The notes beneath the pieces were generated by a model that did no database searches, was not told the DNA's origin, and was given only the letters and a program-made list of their open reading frames with translations. 64,000 nt of DNA from Marinobacter guineae. Its GTDB lineage: Bacteria; Pseudomonadota; Gammaproteobacteria; Pseudomonadales; Oleiphilaceae. Positions 16,432 through 24,549 of this stretch are shown here, in pieces. The position numbers and the translations under genes are program-made. The stretch is taken from the NCBI RefSeq assembly GCF_002744735.1, contig NZ_KZ319339.1:434001-498000 (forward strand). The letters are read 5' to 3'. Each line of letters opens with the position of its first letter. Position 1 is the stretch's first letter.

Positions 16432-17035
16432 TCGAAAAAACCTGTTCCGTTCGGCCCTCGCCTTCCCAGCGGCGCTGGCACTCAGCCCCGCAGCAATGGC
16501 TGAACCAAAAACCTATGTGATTGACGACGAGCATTTTTCCATCGTGTTCGAAATCATGCACATTGGCTATGCCCCGGTGATGGGTATGTTCCGGCAAGTT
16601 GAAGGCGAGTTTGTCTACGGTGAAGAAGCCAGAGAACTCAGCTCCGGCCAGCTGGTGTTCAAAAGCAACAGCGTGTACACCAACCATGAGAAACGGGATG
16701 ATCATGTGCGCGGCACGGATTTCCTGAGCAGCAAGAAGTATCCGGAAATCACCTATACCGTCACCGACTTTGAAACCACCGGAGAGAACACCGGCAAGGT
16801 AACCGGCGATCTGGAAATGCTAGGCCAGACAAAGCCGGTAGTGCTGGACGTTACCCTTAACAAGGCCGCTGTTTACCCGTTCGGGCACGAAGAATACACC
16901 CTCGGCATCAGTGCCTCCACAACCCTCAAACGCAGTGACTGGGGCATGACCTACGGTCTGGACCCGGCCATGGTTGGTGATGAAGTTACCCTGCGATTCG
17001 GATTCGAGGCGATTCGGGAATCTGGAATGTTCTGA
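16418..17035 (+). CDS. YceI-family periplasmic lipid-binding protein
   Basis: A 205-residue exported protein with a signal peptide ending at SPAAMAEP. The mature part follows the YceI pattern: KTYVIDDEHFSIVFEIMH at the start, then beta strands of a lipocalin-like barrel with DDHVRGTDFLSSKKYPEI and a late SDWGMTYG. YceI proteins bind isoprenoid or other amphiphilic molecules in the periplasm. AAAGGAGAG precedes the ATG, which lies inside the end of the CDP-alcohol transferase gene, so the two are coupled. The pairing suggests it handles the lipid product of the neighbouring cluster; that is inference. Confidence 0.92.
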   Translation: MLFANRKNLFRSALAFPAALALSPAAMAEPKTYVIDDEHFSIVFEIMHIGYAPVMGMFRQVEGEFVYGEEARELSSGQLVFKSNSVYTNHEKRDDHVRGTDFLSSKKYPEITYTVTDFETTGENTGKVTGDLEMLGQTKPVVLDVTLNKAAVYPFGHEEYTLGISASTTLKRSDWGMTYGLDPAMVGDEVTLRFGFEAIRESGMF

Positions 17036-17167
17036 GTCTCCACGCCCGAGAATGTGACTCGCATCACAACGCCGACACATTCTGTTACATAACCGGGCCA
17101 GATTTTTGGGGTCCGGCATAAAGCCCGTTATGTTTAGGAGGACAAAAAACGAAAAGGAAACCGGCGC

Positions 17168-18241
17168 ATGGTCCGAAAGGCGCTGCTGCTTCTGACACTG
17201 TTGTCCACCAGCGTGGTCGGGATGGGTTATATCCTGTCTGACGAGAATCGTTCTGCGTTTCGGTGGTTTACCGACCTGACCATCGGAGCGCCTTCTGCGA
17301 CTGCCGAGAAAGCCGCCTCCGCCGCCCCTGACGCTTCACCGGCCATTGACCAGCCGCCCAAGCCACCCGCCGACAATGCCCTCGGGTTTATGCTGGCCAG
17401 TGTTGCTGAGCATTACGAACAGTCTACCCGTTACCCGGCCTGGTCCGTCCCGCTCAGCGAAGCACAGGCGAAGGCCTACCAGGGTAACCGTTACGAGCCG
17501 GTCAGCCTTCCGCTGGAGGGTGATGGGCAGTTTACCGTCACGCTCGAGAAATACCGGTTCACCCGGGGCGAAACGATTCTAGTCGCCGCCGTCATTCAGG
17601 GCTCCCAGGTTGTTGGCGGCTCACTCACCGCAACTCTTGAAAAACCGGACAGCCGGAAGGCTGTTGCCAGTACCAACCTTGAGCAAGCCGGTTCGGTGGG
17701 CTACTTCGAGGGAACGTTGGAGGCGAGTGAGGAGCCCGGAGAATACCGCCTGATCGTGGAGGCTCGCCTGGACGGGCGGCCCGTTCGGCACGCATCTCCG
17801 CTTACCATCGAGCCTTATCTCGGCGATTTCGGAGGGCTCGGTGAGCCTCACGTCAGTAACAACAATCTGATTATTCCTGTCAGGTTCTCGCCCGAGAAGC
17901 CGGGTTTCTATGCGCTCTCCGCCCAGCTGTACTCCGGTCAGCGCCCTGTTGCCCAGCTGCAGATGGAGCAGCGGCTGGACGGCACATCAGACACTATCAA
18001 CCTCAAGGCTCACGGCACTGTATTGGCCAACAGGCCCGAGGTCGGTCAGCTCCAGCTACGTCATATCCAGATACGGCAGCTGCCCGCCAGACCCGGCGAC
18101 CGGACCAATTATGCGTTCGGGCCCGAGAAAGGCTACGTATTCACACCACCGGATCTTGATGATCTGACGGATACCCCGGCGGTGGATCCCGAATCGGAAC
18201 AACGGGCGGCGCTGCTCCGGCAGCTTGCCGACAAGTTCTGA
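17168..18241 (+). CDS. Exported envelope protein of unknown function, beta-sandwich type
   Basis: A 357-residue protein with an N-terminal hydrophobic signal or anchor (KALLLLTLLSTSVVGMGYIL), an Ala/Pro-rich linker (residues about 40-70), then two regions rich in beta strands that read like Ig-like folds: GQFTVTLEKYRFTRGE, GEYRLIVEARLDGRPV and FYALSAQLYSGQRPVAQLQ. The C-terminus is charged. I do not recognise the family with confidence. AAGGAAA lies ten bases before the ATG. It precedes the lipase gene by about 100 bp on the same strand, with no terminator between, so it may assist lipase folding or display; that is inference. Confidence 0.75.
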   Translation: MVRKALLLLTLLSTSVVGMGYILSDENRSAFRWFTDLTIGAPSATAEKAASAAPDASPAIDQPPKPPADNALGFMLASVAEHYEQSTRYPAWSVPLSEAQAKAYQGNRYEPVSLPLEGDGQFTVTLEKYRFTRGETILVAAVIQGSQVVGGSLTATLEKPDSRKAVASTNLEQAGSVGYFEGTLEASEEPGEYRLIVEARLDGRPVRHASPLTIEPYLGDFGGLGEPHVSNNNLIIPVRFSPEKPGFYALSAQLYSGQRPVAQLQMEQRLDGTSDTINLKAHGTVLANRPEVGQLQLRHIQIRQLPARPGDRTNYAFGPEKGYVFTPPDLDDLTDTPAVDPESEQRAALLRQLADKF

Positions 18242-18343
18242 TGGCAGGGCCCAGACCCTGCGCCGGCTGACGCCGGGATGTACCGCCGCGAACGGCGGAG
18301 AAACGTCTTGTGACAACAATAATTCAGCAAAGACGGAGCAAAT

Positions 18344-19432
18344 ATGAAAACAACAAAGATCGGAAGTGCCTGTAAGGCCGCCCTGGCGGTCGTCATCACC
18401 GGTGGTCTGTTTACCGGGACCGCCCAGGCCCAGCTGGCCGGACATAACGTCGTGCTGGTGCACGGCTTTCAACAGGAAGACCTGGCCAACCCCCCGGCCA
18501 ATCTGCAGGAAGTAAAAGACGCCGGCGAGAACTACTGGCGAACTTTCTGGTTGTCACGTTCCGAAGCCCGTATTGACTGGGCCAGTGACGGGCGGGTTGA
18601 GGGCGGCATCGCCCAGCAGGCCTATCAACAGCTGCGCCAGATCAGCCAGCAGGGTTTGTGCAACACCTACTGCATTGTCGTCTCCCACTCCACCGGCGAT
18701 CTGGTTACCCGCTACCTTCTGGAAAACCAGGCCCGCTGGCTTCAGTCTGAAGGGCTACAACCGCTGAAAATTCTGGCGGCCGTCGACTACTCCGGCGCCG
18801 GCGGTGGTACTGAACTGGCGAACCTGGCAATGAGCCTGGCCTATAACGACAGCTGGTACAACTGGCCCCTGCGGGCGGCTGTTGAGGCGTTCACCGGCAT
18901 TGAACCCGAACCGGGCAAACTGGGTGTGGTAAACGATCTGCAAACCAACACGGCCCGCAACCTGGCCATAGGCCCGAATTCGATTCCCCGGCTACGCTTT
19001 GTGGCGGGTGGCTCCTCCTACGGAGGCATCACCAAGCCATTTATTGCCGGAACCGACGACGGCGTAGTCCCTACACATTCCGCTTGCGGTGCCACCACGG
19101 CGGAAGGGATTGATTCCTGCTCCTCGAGCGTCAGCCTGGCCGGTAAGGTCACCAGCCAGAATGGTCCTGATGGGCTGTACTACAACCACTACCCGGTGCT
19201 GATGAACGAGGGCGTAACCCACAGTGGCGTGCTCGGATCCGAGTCCGGAAACATCTCAGTGCCGGTGGTGAACAACACCACGCTGAATGGCCTGCGAGTG
19301 GATTTCGCCAGCCGCACCTACAATCAACGGGCGTGGTGGCAATGGTGGGGATCCGGTGACCGGTATATTGAGGTTCCGGGCTCAGACCAGACCGACATGT
19401 CGAACCTGGTGTACAGCACTCTCAACAACTGA
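18344..19432 (+). CDS. Secreted triacylglycerol lipase / esterase
   Basis: A 362-residue alpha/beta hydrolase exported by a signal peptide (cleavage near GTAQA-QLAG). The oxyanion region is VVLVHGFQQ. The nucleophile elbow reads VVSHSTGDL, with Ser near residue 113 and Ser in place of the usual Gly before His. A likely Asp lies in IAGTDDGVV, and a likely catalytic His in NEGVTHSGVLG. Two Cys pairs (LCNTYC; SACGATTAEGIDSC) could form disulfides. GGAG is five bases before the ATG. No classical lipase-specific foldase gene is present; the upstream beta-sandwich protein gene is the nearest partner. Confidence 0.85.
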   Translation: MKTTKIGSACKAALAVVITGGLFTGTAQAQLAGHNVVLVHGFQQEDLANPPANLQEVKDAGENYWRTFWLSRSEARIDWASDGRVEGGIAQQAYQQLRQISQQGLCNTYCIVVSHSTGDLVTRYLLENQARWLQSEGLQPLKILAAVDYSGAGGGTELANLAMSLAYNDSWYNWPLRAAVEAFTGIEPEPGKLGVVNDLQTNTARNLAIGPNSIPRLRFVAGGSSYGGITKPFIAGTDDGVVPTHSACGATTAEGIDSCSSSVSLAGKVTSQNGPDGLYYNHYPVLMNEGVTHSGVLGSESGNISVPVVNNTTLNGLRVDFASRTYNQRAWWQWWGSGDRYIEVPGSDQTDMSNLVYSTLNN

Positions 19433-19589
19433 CGCCACTGCAATAGTGGCTCAGTAAGGAACTCTGTGGCTCAGGGACGAGCCTTTTCCTGTCTTGGTAT
19501 TTTTACCCATCTTTTCTTTTTAGTTCGCAAACTATACATTGATTCGCTTCTCCCACTGATTCACCGGTTGCCTGTAAAGCGATTACCCA

Positions 19590-20540
19590 ATGTCTGACGC
19601 GCACAAATCCGATCTGTTACTGGTTGTTGTTACCCTGTTTGCGGCCATCAGCTGGATGTTTTCCAAAGAAGCCGTTCTCCTGATGCCGCCACTTATGTTC
19701 ATGGCCGCCAGATTTCTGATTGCCGGTGTGATTCTCGCTTTCTTTGCCCGCCGCTCCCTGATGGCCCTCAGCAAGGATCAGGTGCGCCGCTGTGTCGGCG
19801 TGGGGCTGGTATTTGGCACGGCCATGACCTGCTGGGTGATGGGTCTGTTTCATGGCACCAGCCTGGGTGAAGGCGCGTTTCTGACCAGCCTGGGCGTTGT
19901 TATTGTGCCCATCATTGCCCGACTGGTATTCAAGGAAGCCCAGCCACCAAGCACCTGGCTGGCAATTCCCATTGCCATTGCAGGTCTTGCCCTGCTCTCT
20001 CTGAAGAACGGTTTTCGGCCAGAGGCAGGCCAGATCTTCTTCGTGATGGCTGCAACAATCTTTGCCCTGTACTTCACCCTCAATACCCGGGCTGCCAACC
20101 AGAGAACGGTGGTGGACCGGCGGGGCGAGACCGTGGAAAAGCACCGGGTGCCCGCCCTGCCCCTGACCGCCCTCGCCCTGCTTACGGTAGGCCTGCTGAC
20201 CTTCGTGGAATCCATGATTCTTGAACAATGGCAGCCAACCCTGAGCGACCCGGACCCTCTGTTGATCTGGTGGGTTCTAGCCAGCGCGGTGGTTGGTACC
20301 GCCGGACGTTTCCTGATTCAGACCTTCGCCCAGAGCCTGTCCGCAAACAGCCATGGCGTAGTGATTCTGGTCCTGGAGCCGGTCTGGGTAGCTTTGTTCG
20401 CCGCGGGCTGGTTCGGTGAGACCATGACCGGCATTCAGTTGGCAGGATGCGGCCTGATCTTCGCGGCACTTATCGTGAACCGGTGGGCGGTATTGAGCAA
20501 AGCCATCAAGGAAAAGCTGCGGAGCCGGAAAACCGCATAA
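19590..20540 (+). CDS. DMT-family (EamA) transporter
   Basis: A 316-residue inner-membrane protein with about ten helices in two repeated EamA halves, as in drug/metabolite exporters. The first half begins VVVTLFAAISWMFSKEAV and includes GTSLGEGAFLTSLGVVIVPI; the second includes FLIQTFAQSLSANSHGVVILVLEPVWVALF, the usual EamA pattern of a Pro-containing helix near the end. A basic tail (KEKLRSRKTA) fits a cytoplasmic C-terminus. The loop between halves (residues about 170-190) is unusually charged. Substrate unknown. It stands alone between the lipase and PEP-CTERM genes. Confidence 0.9.
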   Translation: MSDAHKSDLLLVVVTLFAAISWMFSKEAVLLMPPLMFMAARFLIAGVILAFFARRSLMALSKDQVRRCVGVGLVFGTAMTCWVMGLFHGTSLGEGAFLTSLGVVIVPIIARLVFKEAQPPSTWLAIPIAIAGLALLSLKNGFRPEAGQIFFVMAATIFALYFTLNTRAANQRTVVDRRGETVEKHRVPALPLTALALLTVGLLTFVESMILEQWQPTLSDPDPLLIWWVLASAVVGTAGRFLIQTFAQSLSANSHGVVILVLEPVWVALFAAGWFGETMTGIQLAGCGLIFAALIVNRWAVLSKAIKEKLRSRKTA

Positions 20541-20654
20541 CAGTAATGAGACAGCAAGTGTCAGGAAAATAAACACTTTTACGAGAACATTCGCAGCTGA
20601 GATTTTTAAACCCAGTATGCACATGTTTTTATTGATTTTTTTTGAAAGGATAGG

Positions 20655-20669
20655 TGGCACGCATTATGC
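20655..20669 (+). promoter_or_regulatory. Sigma-54 (RpoN) type promoter of the PEP-CTERM gene
   Basis: TGGCACGCATTATGC matches the -24/-12 consensus TGGCACG-N4-TTGC at all fixed positions but one, with correct GG to GC spacing. Transcription would begin near 20681, about 90 bases before the ATG. PEP-CTERM systems are known to use the RpoN-dependent PrsK/PrsR regulators, so the site fits its gene. Confidence 0.75.
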
Positions 20670-20678
20670 CTCAAAAAA

Positions 20679-20702
20679 CCTGAGCTGATTTTTCAGTTCA
20701 GG
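20679..20702 (+). other. Hairpin at the predicted 5' end of the PEP-CTERM transcript
   Basis: CCTGAGCTGA and TCAGTTCAGG pair over ten base pairs (one G-U) around a TTTT loop. The hairpin begins within two bases of the start predicted from the sigma-54 site, so it would sit at the very 5' end of the leader. A role in message stability is inference. Confidence 0.6.
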
Positions 20703-20772
20703 CGCAGGTTTTACCGATATCGATGTACGGCAAGATGCCTGCAATGCACTCAACCTGGATGAGAAAACTATT

Positions 20773-21600
20773 ATGAAACTGAAAAAACTATTATTCGGCC
20801 TTTTGGTCGGTGCCGCCACTCTGTCAGCGCCGGCTCACTCCGCACCTATCCTCAGTGATATCGTATTCGTTGTTGACGAATCCGGGTCCATGGGGAACGT
20901 GCAAGCCAATTTGAGAAATAACATAGGCTTGTTCGCCAACATCCTGACCGGAACGGGCCAAGTTGATGCTCGCTATGGCTTGGTAGGTTACGGTGATATC
21001 AACGTCGCGCCACGAATGGTGACAGACTTTACCAATGCCACGGGTTTTGCCTCTGCGGCCAGCGGACTGGTCGCGTTCGGTGGGACGGAACCTGGCTATA
21101 CCGCCACGGCATTTGCCCTGAACGAATTGGATGGCCAGACGGATCTTTTTTCATTTCGTTCCAACGCCGTCAAGAACATCATTATCTTGACGGACGAGCC
21201 AAGTAACGGTGACACCGGAACCTATGGCACTGTCGGTGGCGCAGCTGTAAGTGAATCGGTTCTGGATGGCCTTCTCACAAGCAATAACGCTCTGTATAAC
21301 GGTGTACTCAGTGGCTTCGGAACTGAAGCATCCTACGATGACCTGATTGCTGACCACAGCGGCACCATCTTTAACTTGAACCTGTTCAATACGACGGACC
21401 AAACCATTGTCCAAAATTTTGTGACAGACTTCGCCAACAAGAAGCTTCAGGAAACACTCGATTTCTGCGACCTGAATCCAAATGACCCTGCCTGTCAGCC
21501 GAATGAGGTTCCCGAGCCCGGCTCTCTCGGCCTTCTGAGCCTGGCCTTGGGCGGCCTGCTATTCAAAAGGCGCCGGAGCAGGCTCCAGGCAGTCTCCTGA
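20773..21600 (+). CDS. VWA-domain protein with PEP-CTERM sorting signal
   Basis: A 275-residue exported protein. After a signal peptide ending near APAHSAP, a von Willebrand A domain carries the MIDAS start VFVVDESGSMG (DxSxS) and a later IIILTDEPSNGD. The C-terminus is a classical PEP-CTERM signal: VPEPGSLGLLS, a hydrophobic helix and the basic end FKRRRSR, recognised by an exosortase. No exosortase or EPS genes are in the window, so processing depends on a distant locus. Two Cys near the sorting signal (CDLNPNDPAC) may bond. A terminator follows directly and a sigma-54-type promoter precedes it, so it is monocistronic. Confidence 0.92.
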   Translation: MKLKKLLFGLLVGAATLSAPAHSAPILSDIVFVVDESGSMGNVQANLRNNIGLFANILTGTGQVDARYGLVGYGDINVAPRMVTDFTNATGFASAASGLVAFGGTEPGYTATAFALNELDGQTDLFSFRSNAVKNIIILTDEPSNGDTGTYGTVGGAAVSESVLDGLLTSNNALYNGVLSGFGTEASYDDLIADHSGTIFNLNLFNTTDQTIVQNFVTDFANKKLQETLDFCDLNPNDPACQPNEVPEPGSLGLLSLALGGLLFKRRRSRLQAVS

Positions 21601-21611
21601 TACTTCCTTGA

Positions 21612-21643
21612 GACGGGGTCAACAGACCCCGTCAGTTTTATTT
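21612..21643 (+). terminator. Rho-independent terminator after the PEP-CTERM gene
   Basis: A nine-base-pair stem, GACGGGGTC with GACCCCGTC, around an AACA loop is followed by AGTTTTATTT. It begins 12 bases after the stop codon. Confidence 0.9.
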
Positions 21644-21709
21644 ACACGTCGAAAGTTTGGTCAAGTCCCCAGGGCCTATACAACGAATCGGAAAACCGCG
21701 TAAAAGTGG

Positions 21710-21738
21710 TTGACCAACATCGGAGGAATCAGTATATT
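21710..21738 (+). promoter_or_regulatory. Promoter of tRNA-Val
   Basis: TTGACC, 17 bp, then TATATT gives a good sigma-70 promoter. The start near 21745 is followed by GTCCCCG, a GC-rich discriminator as expected for a stringently controlled stable-RNA gene. The tRNA begins about 14 bases later. Confidence 0.8.
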
Positions 21739-21758
21739 TCGTCCCCGTTGCAGGACAC

Positions 21759-21835
<77 letters not shown>

Positions 21836-21852
21836 TTCCTGCAAGTAAAAGA

Positions 21853-21885
21853 GTCACTCAGAGCGTAAGCCGAGTGGCTTTTTTT
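21853..21885 (+). terminator. Terminator after tRNA-Val
   Basis: A seven-pair stem, GTCACTC with GAGTGGC (one G-U), is followed by seven T residues, 18 bases after the tRNA end. Confidence 0.8.
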
Positions 21886-22089
21886 GTGTCTGGTTACCTG
21901 CCCCCAAGACCAAATCTCATCTATATTTGACCACAAGAACAGAACAAACTGCTGACAAGATCAGGTACGACAACACCGTTAACAGGCTCCATGGATTGTA
22001 TAAACTGGAGTAGCCACGGGTGATCCTTTCATGCAAGTCGCAAAAAAATATGGTGTAATATGGTCAAATAACCGTGAATGGGGGGCGGT
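21886..22089. other. AT-rich spacer downstream of tRNA-Val
   Basis: No gene is seen here. Near its end, AATATGGT is repeated at 22048-22055 and 22058-22065, ten bases apart, just upstream of the small ORF; a binding site on one DNA face is possible but unproven. Confidence 0.4.
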
Positions 22090-22281
22090 ATGTCTCTGTT
22101 GAGCATGTTCTTCAGTGAAGAAGATCGTAAACTTCACCAGATGCGGAAAGAATACCCCAACCCTGATATGCACGTGGTTGGTGATGGTACGGTACGCCTG
22201 GATCCGAAGAAGATTCGGGAGTCCAAGGAGTACAAGGCGTTCTCTGCAAAAATGAAAGAGTTTGCCGGAACCGCGAATTAA
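22090..22281 (+). CDS. Small unrecognised charged protein
   Basis: A 63-residue protein starting MSLLSMFFSEEDRKLHQMRK, with a short hydrophobic N-terminus and a Lys/Glu-rich remainder (LDPKKIRESKEYKAFSAKM). I do not recognise it. GGGGGCGGT immediately before the ATG would serve as a strong ribosome site; an ATG four codons earlier lies within that G-run. It sits in the patch between tRNA-Val and the lipocalin gene, whose base composition and content differ from the core genome, suggesting acquired DNA. Confidence 0.55.
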   Translation: MSLLSMFFSEEDRKLHQMRKEYPNPDMHVVGDGTVRLDPKKIRESKEYKAFSAKMKEFAGTAN

Positions 22282-22332
22282 CATGCGTCCAGGGAGGGCC
22301 GGGGGCTTTTTCTTCTCATCTTTCCGGTCCTC

Positions 22333-22887
22333 GTGGCTGGCTACCGAGCCAGCCTGATCCATCCCGTAGAAAGCCTCGCTAACGCCCGCCATCAGGGCCA
22401 ACGTCTATACCTATCCAGTGCCACAATGGGCCTCAAATGCTTTGCGTTGGCCGGAGTAATCGTCTATCTCCTACACGAACTCCTGCCGAACCCAATCAGC
22501 TTTTGGGGATGGCACCTTTCACTGTCATTGGCTGATCATATCGGTAAGTCCATTGCCTCGATGGGGGTGGCTTCCACCAAGGTTGCCATGAATTGGACGT
22601 GGTTCATACTACTGAGCATCGCCACTTGGTTTGCCGGTGATCTGCTAAGGTTCAGGGCGTACCTATGGCAGGCGCTCTGGCACGGCACCTGGAACATCAA
22701 GGTGCCCGTCACCGGCAAGCTCCTCGCCGACTCGCCAATGGACTACCTACTGTTTAAGGCCATGCATTCGAGAAAAGCTGTAATGCTGTCCATGAGCGAC
22801 CGAAAGGTTTACGTGGGTTACGTTGCAGCCTGTGCCGAGCCATCCCAGAATGGCGGTGCATACCAGGAAGTTACCCTGGCTCCGTAG
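22333..22887 (+). CDS. Unrecognised two-helix membrane protein, possibly truncated
   Basis: A 184-residue frame with two hydrophobic segments (CFALAGVIVYLLHELL near residue 35; WTWFILLSIATWFAGDLL near 88) and a soluble C-terminal part reading DRKVYVGYVAACAEPSQ and ending QEVTLAP. That ending looks like the middle of a small beta fold, so the 3' part may be lost; this impression is not proof. The start used is GTG; an ATG at 22424 (MGLKCFALAG) would remove 30 residues. It lies 51 bp after the small charged ORF and in the same direction. No family is assigned. Confidence 0.5.
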   Translation: MAGYRASLIHPVESLANARHQGQRLYLSSATMGLKCFALAGVIVYLLHELLPNPISFWGWHLSLSLADHIGKSIASMGVASTKVAMNWTWFILLSIATWFAGDLLRFRAYLWQALWHGTWNIKVPVTGKLLADSPMDYLLFKAMHSRKAVMLSMSDRKVYVGYVAACAEPSQNGGAYQEVTLAP

Positions 22888-22915
22888 AGAACAGGCTTTT
22901 CTATGCGTGCAAGGT

Positions 22916-23449
22916 TTACTCTGCCCGATTCTGTTCCACCATTATCAGCTCTTCCAGATCAAACCCCTCAACCCTGGCCCGCTGCTTGAACGCCTCAATC
23001 GCTTTTTCACTGACCTCCGGGGTACGGGAAAGGAACCACAGGTAGTCCCGGTTGTAACCGGTGACGTAGGCATAGGAGTAGTCCTCTTTTTCCAGCTCAA
23101 AGACGACGTAGGAAGCGTAGAAGGGGCCGAAGAAGGAGACTTTCAGATGGCCGGTGTTTTCATCTTCCACAAACACGGCCCGGCCATCGGCCTCCTCCCA
23201 TTTGCCTTCCTCAACGTTGTAGCCTCGGTTGATGACTTTGATGCTGCCATCTTCGTTGCGGCTGTATTTGGCACGGACATTACTCAGGCCGCGCTCGAAG
23301 GAATGATCGAGGCGGGCAATTTCATACCAGGTACCGAGATAGCGGTCTGCTTCAAAACCGGTCACTGGCTCAATATTGTCCGGGAGGCTGGTACAACTGG
23401 CCAGGCCGATGAGCGTAACGAGCAGGAACCATTTTCTCATAGCGGACAT
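22916..23449 (-). CDS. blc: Outer-membrane lipocalin
   Basis: A lipoprotein of the bacterial lipocalin Blc type, which binds lysophospholipids or fatty acids at the outer membrane under envelope stress. The signal peptide ends in the lipobox LASC, so Cys near residue 19 is lipidated. The lipocalin signature YLGTWYEIARLDHSFE (GxW motif) follows near residue 37, then VTGYNRDYLWFLSR in the second half and a closing helix. Length, 177 residues, is normal. Two in-frame ATGs exist three codons apart; the first is used. A single gene convergent with the accessory patch to its left. Confidence 0.95.
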   Translation of the reverse strand: MSAMRKWFLLVTLIGLASCTSLPDNIEPVTGFEADRYLGTWYEIARLDHSFERGLSNVRAKYSRNEDGSIKVINRGYNVEEGKWEEADGRAVFVEDENTGHLKVSFFGPFYASYVVFELEKEDYSYAYVTGYNRDYLWFLSRTPEVSEKAIEAFKQRARVEGFDLEELIMVEQNRAE

Positions 23450-23480
23450 ATCCGGGATTTCTCCATGACTGGATGATGGA

Positions 23481-23510
23481 TAATAAAAGGGCCAGCAGTT
23501 GCTGGCCCTT
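23481..23510 (-). terminator. Terminator after the UDP-sugar epimerase gene
   Basis: AAGGGCCAGC pairs with GCTGGCCCTT around a four-base loop; in the minus direction it is followed by TTATTAT. It begins three bases past the epimerase stop codon. Confidence 0.85.
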
Positions 23511-23512
23511 GT

Positions 23513-24520
23513 TTATACCTTGTAGAAGTCCCGATACCAATCCACAAACCGGGCGATACCTTCCTCCACCGTCGTGGACGGTTTGTAGCCGACGTCATCA
23601 ATCAGATCGTCAACGTTGGCATAGGTGGCGGGGACATCCCCGGGTTGCAGGGGAAGCAGGTTCTTCCGGGCTTTCTTGCCCAGTCTTTCTTCGATGATCT
23701 CGATAAAGCGGGACAGCTCCACCGGGTTGTTGCTGCCGATGTTGTACAGACGGTATGGCCCCTTGCTGGTGCCCGGATCAGGTTTTGCGCCACTCCAGTC
23801 CTGGTTTGGCTCGGCCACGTGATCCAGGGTGCGGACCACGCCCTCTACGATGTCATCAATGTAGGTGAAATCCCGGCGGTGGTGGCCGTGGTTGAAGACA
23901 TCAATAGGTTCACCGGCCAGAATTTTCTTCGTGAAAATGAACAGCGCCATGTCGGGCCGGCCCCAGGGCCCGTAGACCGTGAAAAACCGAAGACCGGTGG
24001 TTGGCAGGTTGTAGAGGTGACTGTAGGTGTGGGCCATCAGCTCGTTGGCTTTCTTGGACGCTGCGTAGAGGCTCAGGGGGTGGTCCACATTGTCATGCAC
24101 CGAGAAGGGCATGGTCTCGTTGGCACCGTACACGGAGCTGCTGGAAGCGTATACCAAGTGCTTCACGCCATTATGCCTGCAACCCTCGAGGATATTCATG
24201 AAGCCAACGAGGTTGGCATCGACATAGGCGTTCGGATTCTCGATGGAGTAACGCACCCCGGCCTGCGCCGCCAGATGCACGACCCGCTCCGGCTTGTGCC
24301 TGGCAAAGAGTGTTTCCATGGCAGCCCTGTCAGACACATCCTCACGGACTTCGGTAAAACCCGCTTTGCTGGTCAGACGTTCCAGGCGGGCTTCTTTCAG
24401 GTTCACGTCGTAATAGTCATTGACGTTGTCAACGCCGATAACTTCATCACCTCTGTCCAACAGGCGGTGAGCCAAATGTGATCCAATAAAGCCCGCGGTA
24501 CCGGTTACGAGAATCTTCAA
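23513..24520 (-). CDS. UDP-glucuronate 4-epimerase type NAD-dependent epimerase
   Basis: A 335-residue short-chain dehydrogenase/epimerase acting on a UDP-sugar in the cytoplasm, most like the CapI/LpsL group that converts UDP-glucuronate to UDP-galacturonate. The NAD site is [18 protein letters not shown]; the [17 protein letters not shown] segment is typical of this group; the catalytic motif is [11 protein letters not shown], with [14 protein letters not shown] later. The start is TTG with GGAGAG upstream; a longer frame has no homology. Together with ugd elsewhere in the window it could make UDP-galacturonate for surface polysaccharide. Substrate specificity is inferred. Confidence 0.9.
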   Translation of the reverse strand: MKILVTGTAGFIGSHLAHRLLDRGDEVIGVDNVNDYYDVNLKEARLERLTSKAGFTEVREDVSDRAAMETLFARHKPERVVHLAAQAGVRYSIENPNAYVDANLVGFMNILEGCRHNGVKHLVYASSSSVYGANETMPFSVHDNVDHPLSLYAASKKANELMAHTYSHLYNLPTTGLRFFTVYGPWGRPDMALFIFTKKILAGEPIDVFNHGHHRRDFTYIDDIVEGVVRTLDHVAEPNQDWSGAKPDPGTSKGPYRLYNIGSNNPVELSRFIEIIEERLGKKARKNLLPLQPGDVPATYANVDDLIDDVGYKPSTTVEEGIARFVDWYRDFYKV

Positions 24521-24549
24521 GTGTCTCTCCTTAGAACAGAATAGCAACC

